Below, piece by piece: positions 6,218-10,769 of a stretch of 10,769 nt of DNA. Source of the stretch: UBA1081 sp045639185 (GTDB taxonomy: Bacteria; Bacillota; Clostridia; Oscillospirales; Acutalibacteraceae); the NCBI GenBank assembly GCA_045639185.1, contig JAZUCO010000185.1:1-10769 (forward strand), given 5' to 3'. Both the position numbers and the translations under genes were made by a program. Below the pieces are notes generated by a model. That model was given only the letters and a program-made list of their open reading frames with translations, searched no databases and was not told the DNA's origin. The stretch's first letter is position 1, and every line of letters starts with the position of its first letter.

Positions 6218-7889
6218 TGGTAATTGACTCCTTCAGCTTTGCAAGAGCAATTTTTGTTTCTGCGGCTGTTTCACCGAGAAGTGAAGCAATTTCCTGAACA
6301 ATTCGCATCTGTTTTTCAACAACCTTATCGGCTACATCAACAGTCTGTCTGCTGATGTTTTCTTTCTTTTCTCTTTCGTGCTGTTCATCAGTGATATCAC
6401 GGAGAATGCCGACAAGAAGTCTTGAATCACGGTCATAAACGATTGTCTGTTCAATATAACGCTTATATTCGGCAAAATATACACGCTCATTATGAATTCC
6501 AACTCCTGTATCACGGACCTTCATAAAAGGTGTAGGATCAAGAATTCTTATACACTGAGTACCGAGAACATCGGAAGCATAACGGATATTCATAATTTCC
6601 CTTGCAGCCTTGTTAATCTGCTGAACTTCAAGCTGGTCGTTAAGAACAATAAGTCCGTTAGGTGAATTGTTAACGATAGTATCTGAGAAACTTTCTGCCT
6701 TATCTTTAAGGAAAGGAAGACACATTGAGCTTTCTGCTTTGCCCTGAATAATAGCTATTGCCTTTTCGCGGCAGGTATTGTATCCGCAGGAGCCGCAGTT
6801 AAGTTCCTGAGAGGGCTTGAATTTACCCATCTGACGAAGAACTGTATTGATTTCATAATCGGAAGGCTGAGGAGAACGCTGTTCTATAAATGCAAAATGC
6901 TTTTTCAGATCCTTTGCCTTAGGCTGAGAAACCTCAAAATCCTTTGCGCCTGCATATTTCGTAATAGTGATATAATCCTTTACTGTTTCTGTGTGGTGAT
7001 ATTTTTCCATAACGGGACCGCCCATACAGCTTCCGACACAAGCAGACATCTCAATAAAGCATTTGTGGATTTTTCCGCTTTCAATATCCTTAAGAGCTGC
7101 GATGCAGTTTTCCACACCGTCAAGTGCGAGATATGTAAAGCCGGTGTTTTCCTGTGCCATTGTTTTAAGCACACCGCCGGTTGTCGGGAAAAATCTTGCA
7201 CGGGAGCAGATATCATTATCCGTTTCCGGCTCAATTTCTATATTTTCAGATTTCAGCCATTCTGTTAATTCTTCAAATGTAAGCACTGCATCCACAATGC
7301 CTTCATAATGCTCAGCCTCATCTTTTTTTGCAACACAAGGTCCGATAAAAACAGTTTTTGCATTCTGATAACGCTGCTTTATATCGTTACAATGAGCCTG
7401 CATAGGAGAAACAACATCAGCAAGATACTCAAGAGCTGCAGGATAATGCTTCTGAATAAGAAGGTTAATAGAATGGCAACAAGAGGAAATAATTATATCT
7501 CTGTCTTCCTCTTTTATCATTCTTTCATATTCATTTTTTACAATGGTCGCACCGATTGCAGTTTCCTCAACATCATAAAAGCCCAGCTTTTTAAGGGCTT
7601 TTCTCATTGAGTTGATACCTGCACCGTCGTAGTTAGCAACAAATGAGGGAGCAAGAGAAACAATTACAGGATCACCTGACTGAAGAAGAACCTTCACTTT
7701 TTCGGTCTCATCAACAATTTCTTTTGCATTCTGGGGACACACAACGAAACACTGACCGCAAAGAATACACTCGTTGCCGATGATGTGTGCCTGATTTCCC
7801 GAGAAACGGATTGCCTTTACAGGGCAATGGCGAATACATTTATAGCAGTTTTTACAGTTTGATTTTTTTAATGTCAAACAATTTGGCAT
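6210..7889 (-). CDS. hydS: Sensory [FeFe]-hydrogenase with PAS domain (group C, HydS)
   Basis: The 559-residue modular protein is a putative cytoplasmic H2 or redox sensor. In order it has two ferredoxin-type [4Fe-4S] motifs (Cys 12/15/18/22 and 41/44/47/51), an H-cluster domain (about 73-310), a further [4Fe-4S] motif CGSCGYNTC (Cys 365/368/373 and probably 390), a PAS domain (about 400-505, VNNSPNGLIVLN to ILRDITDEQ) and a C-terminal helix rich in charged heptads (about 505-556) that could dimerise. H-cluster ligands are present: Cys138 and preceding Cys137 in SSCCHS, Cys185 in GPCVAKK, Cys284 and Cys288 in MSACVGSCMGG. The canonical TSCCP is altered, with His after the Cys pair. No histidine kinase or DNA-binding domain is attached, so output must pass through partners, plausibly the overlapping PP2C gene. 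In R. albus, hydS lies beside hydA2 in a transcription unit with the ethanol dehydrogenase gene, and I infer the same role here. Confidence 0.92.
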   Translation of the reverse strand: MPNCLTLKKSNCKNCYKCIRHCPVKAIRFSGNQAHIIGNECILCGQCFVVCPQNAKEIVDETEKVKVLLQSGDPVIVSLAPSFVANYDGAGINSMRKALKKLGFYDVEETAIGATIVKNEYERMIKEEDRDIIISSCCHSINLLIQKHYPAALEYLADVVSPMQAHCNDIKQRYQNAKTVFIGPCVAKKDEAEHYEGIVDAVLTFEELTEWLKSENIEIEPETDNDICSRARFFPTTGGVLKTMAQENTGFTYLALDGVENCIAALKDIESGKIHKCFIEMSACVGSCMGGPVMEKYHHTETVKDYITITKYAGAKDFEVSQPKAKDLKKHFAFIEQRSPQPSDYEINTVLRQMGKFKPSQELNCGSCGYNTCREKAIAIIQGKAESSMCLPFLKDKAESFSDTIVNNSPNGLIVLNDQLEVQQINKAAREIMNIRYASDVLGTQCIRILDPTPFMKVRDTGVGIHNERVYFAEYKRYIEQTIVYDRDSRLLVGILRDITDEQHEREKKENISRQTVDVADKVVEKQMRIVQEIASLLGETAAETKIALAKLKESITNE

Positions 7890-7895
7890 TATCCG

Positions 7896-8156
7896 TTACT
7901 TCCCTTCATTCTTGATTTTTTTCAGTACATTCTCCTCAAAAAACTCTTTGAAGCTTTCCTTTGTAACACCGGTATGAATATCATCGTCAATCTGGATGGT
8001 AACACCAATGCGGTTACACTTACCGATGCAGAAACTGCCGGCAAGTGTAACCTCGTCTTCAAGATGATAATCACTGACGGCTTTCTGCAGAAGCTCCACA
8101 ATTTCGGGAGAACCCTTTAAGTGGCAGGAGCTGCCTACACAAACCTGAATCAGCAT
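7896..8156 (-). CDS. Thioredoxin-like [2Fe-2S] ferredoxin (second of two)
   Basis: The 86-residue protein has the four-cysteine pattern of thioredoxin-fold [2Fe-2S] ferredoxins related to the NuoE/HydC C-terminal domain: Cys6 and Cys11 (CVGSSC) and Cys43 and Cys47 (CIGKC). It lacks the N-terminal helical region of a full NuoE-type subunit, so it is a stand-alone carrier. The likely job is single-electron transfer with a partner encoded nearby, such as HydS just 6 bases downstream; this is inference from position. Its start is one base beyond the stop of the preceding paralog, and an AAAAGG-type site lies inside that stop region, so the two are probably translated together. The C-terminal tail after about residue 70 is charged and slightly longer than in the paralog. 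Confidence 0.87.
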   Translation of the reverse strand: MLIQVCVGSSCHLKGSPEIVELLQKAVSDYHLEDEVTLAGSFCIGKCNRIGVTIQIDDDIHTGVTKESFKEFFEENVLKKIKNEGK

Positions 8157-8157
8157 A

Positions 8158-8397
8158 TTATACCTTTTCCTTTACGTTCTTATTAAAAAATTCTTCTACT
8201 GTTTCGGGGGTAACTGAATAGAAATTATCATCTACTGTTACACATACACCCTGCTGGCATTTGCCCATACAGAATGTGCCGCCGAGCTCAACCTTATCTC
8301 CGAGGTTATTTTCCTTGATAAGATACTGAAGCTGTTCAACTACCTGACGTGAACCCTTGATATGGCATGAAGAACCGATACAAACTGTGATTTTCAT
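8158..8397 (-). CDS. Thioredoxin-like [2Fe-2S] ferredoxin (first of two)
   Basis: The 79-residue protein is clearly paralogous to the next gene. Its cysteines sit at identical positions: Cys6 and Cys11 (CIGSSC), Cys43 and Cys47 (CMGKC). An additional Cys52 (GVCVTV) replaces the glycine-valine region of the other copy. The pattern defines the thioredoxin-like [2Fe-2S] family, which in bifurcating hydrogenases and complex I forms the small NuoE/HydC module; here it stands alone. It follows the kinase gene by 14 bases with a strong GGAGAGG site 7 bases before ATG. It may shuttle electrons to or from HydS or HydA2, or act as a redox-sensitive partner; no substrate can be read from the sequence. 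Confidence 0.87.
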   Translation of the reverse strand: MKITVCIGSSCHIKGSRQVVEQLQYLIKENNLGDKVELGGTFCMGKCQQGVCVTVDDNFYSVTPETVEEFFNKNVKEKV

Positions 8398-8411
8398 ATT
8401 AAAACCTCTCC

Positions 8412-9161
8412 TTATTCGTAATCTACAACGTCAACCCATGAAAGAAGGAATTCTCTTTCTTTCTCATTACCTTTGACTGACTGTGATGCTGCTACGATGG
8501 GCATCCACTTCTGAACATACTGCTTTGCTGTGTTGCTCTTTGAACAGAACAGATCAAGATATGTCTTTGCTCCTTCGATATCGCCGTGAAGCCAGAAGAG
8601 AAGGTATGTTCTTGCTGCGTCAGCTGATGCATTACCCTGAGTAGCGTGTGCCCAGTCAAGGATATATGCTGTTCCGTCTTCTGTGATAATGATGTTTGAA
8701 GGATTGAGATCACCGTGGCAGACCTTCTTGTGTTTAGGCATACCTTCAAGACGTGTGTGAAGGTCATAGCGTGTTGTTGCATCAAGCTCGCTCATGCCGA
8801 TTTTTCTGTTCATTTTATCCTTGAGTTTATTGAGAAGTGCACATTCCTTGCCGTGAATACCGAGCTGGATATCAACGAGCATTTCAATATATTCATTCTT
8901 CTTTTCAGCATCTTCATCCATAAGCTGCTGAAGTGTTTTACCTTTGATGTACTCTGAAATGATAGCCCATTTGCCGTCAATCATTGTTACTTCAAGAACT
9001 TTGGGGATGTTAAGACCTGTTTCTTCAATACGAGCCTGATTGAGAGCCTCGTTGAGAACATCCGCCTTTGAATAATCTTCATTAAAAACTTTAACGCACT
9101 TATCACCGTCACGGTAGATAGTTTTGTTATTTCTTACTGCTATTACTCTGTCAAGTTTCAT
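8412..9161 (-). CDS. Protein-kinase-like phosphotransferase (APH/choline kinase fold)
   Basis: The 249-residue soluble protein has the signature of the aminoglycoside phosphotransferase and choline kinase branch of the protein-kinase-like fold. The small lobe shows KCVKVF with Lys24, a probable helix C Glu38 and a hinge at SEYIKG (69-74). The large lobe carries the catalytic loop CHGDLNPSNIII with Asp151 and Asn156, then ILDWA with metal-binding Asp169. All core catalytic residues are present, so an active ATP-dependent kinase is expected. The equivalent gene in the R. albus operon is, to my recollection, annotated as a serine/threonine protein kinase. Its place between adhE and the hydrogen sensor, and the phosphatase in the same operon, favour a regulatory protein target over drug resistance or choline metabolism. 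It starts 18 bases after adhE with a GGGAGG site (9170-9175) 8 bases before ATG. Confidence 0.82.
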   Translation of the reverse strand: MKLDRVIAVRNNKTIYRDGDKCVKVFNEDYSKADVLNEALNQARIEETGLNIPKVLEVTMIDGKWAIISEYIKGKTLQQLMDEDAEKKNEYIEMLVDIQLGIHGKECALLNKLKDKMNRKIGMSELDATTRYDLHTRLEGMPKHKKVCHGDLNPSNIIITEDGTAYILDWAHATQGNASADAARTYLLFWLHGDIEGAKTYLDLFCSKSNTAKQYVQKWMPIVAASQSVKGNEKEREFLLSWVDVVDYE

Positions 9162-9179
9162 TTCAGTTTCCTCCCTTAA

Positions 9180-10769
9180 TTATGCTTTTTTACCTTTACG
9201 GTATGTTACTTTAACTTCGTCAACCTTTGCGCCTTCTTCAATGTCGGCAGCTGTAGGCATTTTTTTCTCAACGAAGTGCTTGCCGTAGTAAGCATTGAGA
9301 TACATCTGCTTGATTTCGCTCATAAGAGGATATCTGGGGTTAGCACCTGTGCACTGGTCATCAAATGCCTGTTCAACCATTTCATCAAGATTGTCAAGGA
9401 ATACCTTTTCATCAACACCATAGTCTTTGATTGTTTCCTTGATGCCAACCTTTACTTTAAGGTCGTTGATAGCCTTGATAAGGTTTTCAAGCTTTTCGCT
9501 GTCGTTCTTACCTCCAAGTCCGAGGTAATCGGCAATTTCTGCATAACGTGCAAGTGTGTGGGGATGGTCATACTGTGAGAATGTACCCATCTTTGCAGGA
9601 GCTTCACTTGCATTGAATCTGAGAACTTCTTCAATCATGAGAGCGTTTGCAACACCGTGAGGAAGGTGATGGAAAGCACCGAGCTTATGTGCCATTGAGT
9701 GACATACACCGAGGAATGCATTTGCGAATGCCATACCTGCCATTGTAGCAGCGTTAGCCATCTTTTCTCTTGCTTCAACGTCTGTCTGACCGTTTTCGTA
9801 TGCTCTGGGAAGATACTTGAAGATGTTCTTAAGAGCCCCGAGTGCAAGACCGTCTGTGTAATCTGTTGCAAGCATTGCTGCGTAAGCTTCAACTGCGTGT
9901 GTTACAGCGTCAATACCTGATGCAGCTGTAAGACCCTTGGGAGCTGACATATGGAAATCTGTATCAATGATTGCCATGTTGGGAAGAAGTTCGTAGTCAG
10001 CAAGAGGATACTTGACACCTGTTGTTTCGTCTGTGATAACTGCGAAAGGTGTAACTTCTGAACCTGTACCTGCTGATGTGGGAACTGCAATGAAATATGC
10101 CTTTTCGCCCATCTTGGGGAATGTGTAGACTCTCTTACGGATATCAATGAATCTCATTGCCATATCCATAAAGTCTGCATCGGGATGTTCATACATAACC
10201 CACATAATCTTTGCTGCGTCCATTGCTGAACCGCCGCCGAGAGCGATGATTGTGTCAGGCTTGAATGCTGCCATCTGTGCAGCGCCTTCCTTAGCGTTGC
10301 CGAGTGTGGGGTCGGGCTGAACATTGAAGAATGTTGTGTGAGCAATACCCATTTCGTCGAGCTTATCTGTAATGGGCTTTGTGTAGCCGTTTTCATAAAG
10401 GAATGTATCTGTTACGATAAATGCTTTCTTTGAACCGCGGACTGTACGAAGCTCATCAAGAGCAACGGGTAAGCATCCTTTCTTGATATATACCTTTTCA
10501 GGTGCACGGAACCAAAGCATATTTTCCCTTCTTTCTGCTACTGTCTTGATATTGATAAGGTGTTTTACACCAACGTTGTCTGATACTGAGTTACCGCCCC
10601 ATGAAGCGCAACCGAGTGTAAGTGAGGGAGCGAGCTTAAAGTTGTAAAGGTCACCGATACCGCCGTGTGATGAAGGTGTGTTGACAAGAATACGGCAAGT
10701 CTTCATTCTTGCAGCGAATTCGTTGATTTTTTCTGTTTCTGTTACTTCATTGAGGTAAACAGAAGATGT
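9180..10769 (-). CDS. adhE: Bifunctional acetaldehyde/alcohol dehydrogenase AdhE, C-terminal part
   Basis: The frame is open to the right edge of the window, leaving 529 residues of a protein usually about 870 long; roughly 340 N-terminal residues, including the acetyl-CoA-reducing active site, are outside. Residues just inside the edge (SSVYLNEV, then ILVNTPSSHGGIGDLYNF) are the end of the aldehyde dehydrogenase domain, followed by the linker (VAERRENMLWFR, PEKVY) and the iron-dependent alcohol dehydrogenase domain with GGGSAMDAAK for NAD binding. Counting from the Met at 10706, Asp266, His270, His336 and His350 have the spacing of the iron ligands, so this half appears active. AdhE reduces acetyl-CoA to ethanol with two NADH and forms spirosomes. 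It heads the visible operon and fits the H2-responsive switch between ethanol and acetate plus H2. The Met at 10706 is internal, not a start. Confidence 0.96.
   Translation of the reverse strand, partial: TSSVYLNEVTETEKINEFAARMKTCRILVNTPSSHGGIGDLYNFKLAPSLTLGCASWGGNSVSDNVGVKHLINIKTVAERRENMLWFRAPEKVYIKKGCLPVALDELRTVRGSKKAFIVTDTFLYENGYTKPITDKLDEMGIAHTTFFNVQPDPTLGNAKEGAAQMAAFKPDTIIALGGGSAMDAAKIMWVMYEHPDADFMDMAMRFIDIRKRVYTFPKMGEKAYFIAVPTSAGTGSEVTPFAVITDETTGVKYPLADYELLPNMAIIDTDFHMSAPKGLTAASGIDAVTHAVEAYAAMLATDYTDGLALGALKNIFKYLPRAYENGQTDVEAREKMANAATMAGMAFANAFLGVCHSMAHKLGAFHHLPHGVANALMIEEVLRFNASEAPAKMGTFSQYDHPHTLARYAEIADYLGLGGKNDSEKLENLIKAINDLKVKVGIKETIKDYGVDEKVFLDNLDEMVEQAFDDQCTGANPRYPLMSEIKQMYLNAYYGKHFVEKKMPTAADIEEGAKVDEVKVTYRKGKKA

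Noticed and set aside
6897..7610. Plus-strand open frames of about 80-120 codons inside hydS
   Set aside because: They are complementary to conserved hydrogenase motifs, and their low-complexity hydrophobic or Cys-rich products are typical of antisense shadows.
10704..10706. ATG at 10706 as the start of a shorter stand-alone alcohol dehydrogenase
   Set aside because: The frame stays open to the window edge and encodes the typical end of the AdhE aldehyde dehydrogenase domain upstream, so this Met is internal.
1..10769. CRISPR arrays, tRNA or rRNA genes, insertion sequences, phage attachment sites
   Set aside because: I saw no regularly spaced repeats, cloverleaf-like or rRNA sequences, transposase-like reading frames or terminal inverted repeats on either strand.

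Overview
The window looks like a chromosomal segment of an anaerobic, fermentative Gram-positive Clostridia, most probably Ruminococcus or a close relative in the Oscillospiraceae. The evidence is moderate-to-low GC, strong GGAGG-type ribosome binding sites, a bifunctional AdhE, two [FeFe]-hydrogenases, and a gene order that matches what I recall for Ruminococcus albus 7. Almost all coding is on the minus strand, so transcription runs from high to low coordinates.

Right-hand two thirds (about 10769 down to 3531): seven closely packed minus-strand genes, with gaps of 1 to 18 bases and one 8-base overlap, end at a strong terminator. In transcription order they are adhE (5' end outside the window), an aminoglycoside-phosphotransferase-fold kinase, two small thioredoxin-like [2Fe-2S] ferredoxins, a PAS-containing sensory [FeFe]-hydrogenase (HydS), a SpoIIE/PP2C-type phosphatase, and a ferredoxin-type [FeFe]-hydrogenase (HydA2). 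This is the layout of the reported R. albus H2-responsive ethanol/hydrogenase transcription unit. The inferred logic is that HydS reads H2 or redox state, the kinase/phosphatase pair relays it, and AdhE and HydA2 are the outputs that dispose of electrons when H2 is high. The operon type is therefore known. Details particular to this copy are a phosphatase with a substituted central metal-ligand motif (SVA instead of SDG), a HydS H-cluster loop reading SSCCHS, and tandem paralogous ferredoxins of unknown partner.

Middle (about 3168 to 3562): a short plus-strand reading frame with an excellent ribosome binding site encodes only the N-terminal anchor of what resembles a PdaB-type polysaccharide deacetylase and then stops. 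It is probably a decayed or truncated gene. A long hairpin terminator separates it from the hydrogenase operon.

Left third (382 to 3116): two tandem paralogous secreted SGNH/GDSL-type hydrolases, each with a signal peptide and a C-terminal region resembling degenerate SLH repeats. Both have Glu in place of the usual catalytic Asp in the last block. A perfect hairpin with a U-tract terminates the pair. Just beyond it is a near-consensus promoter driving fumC (class II fumarase), of which only the first 90 codons are in the window.
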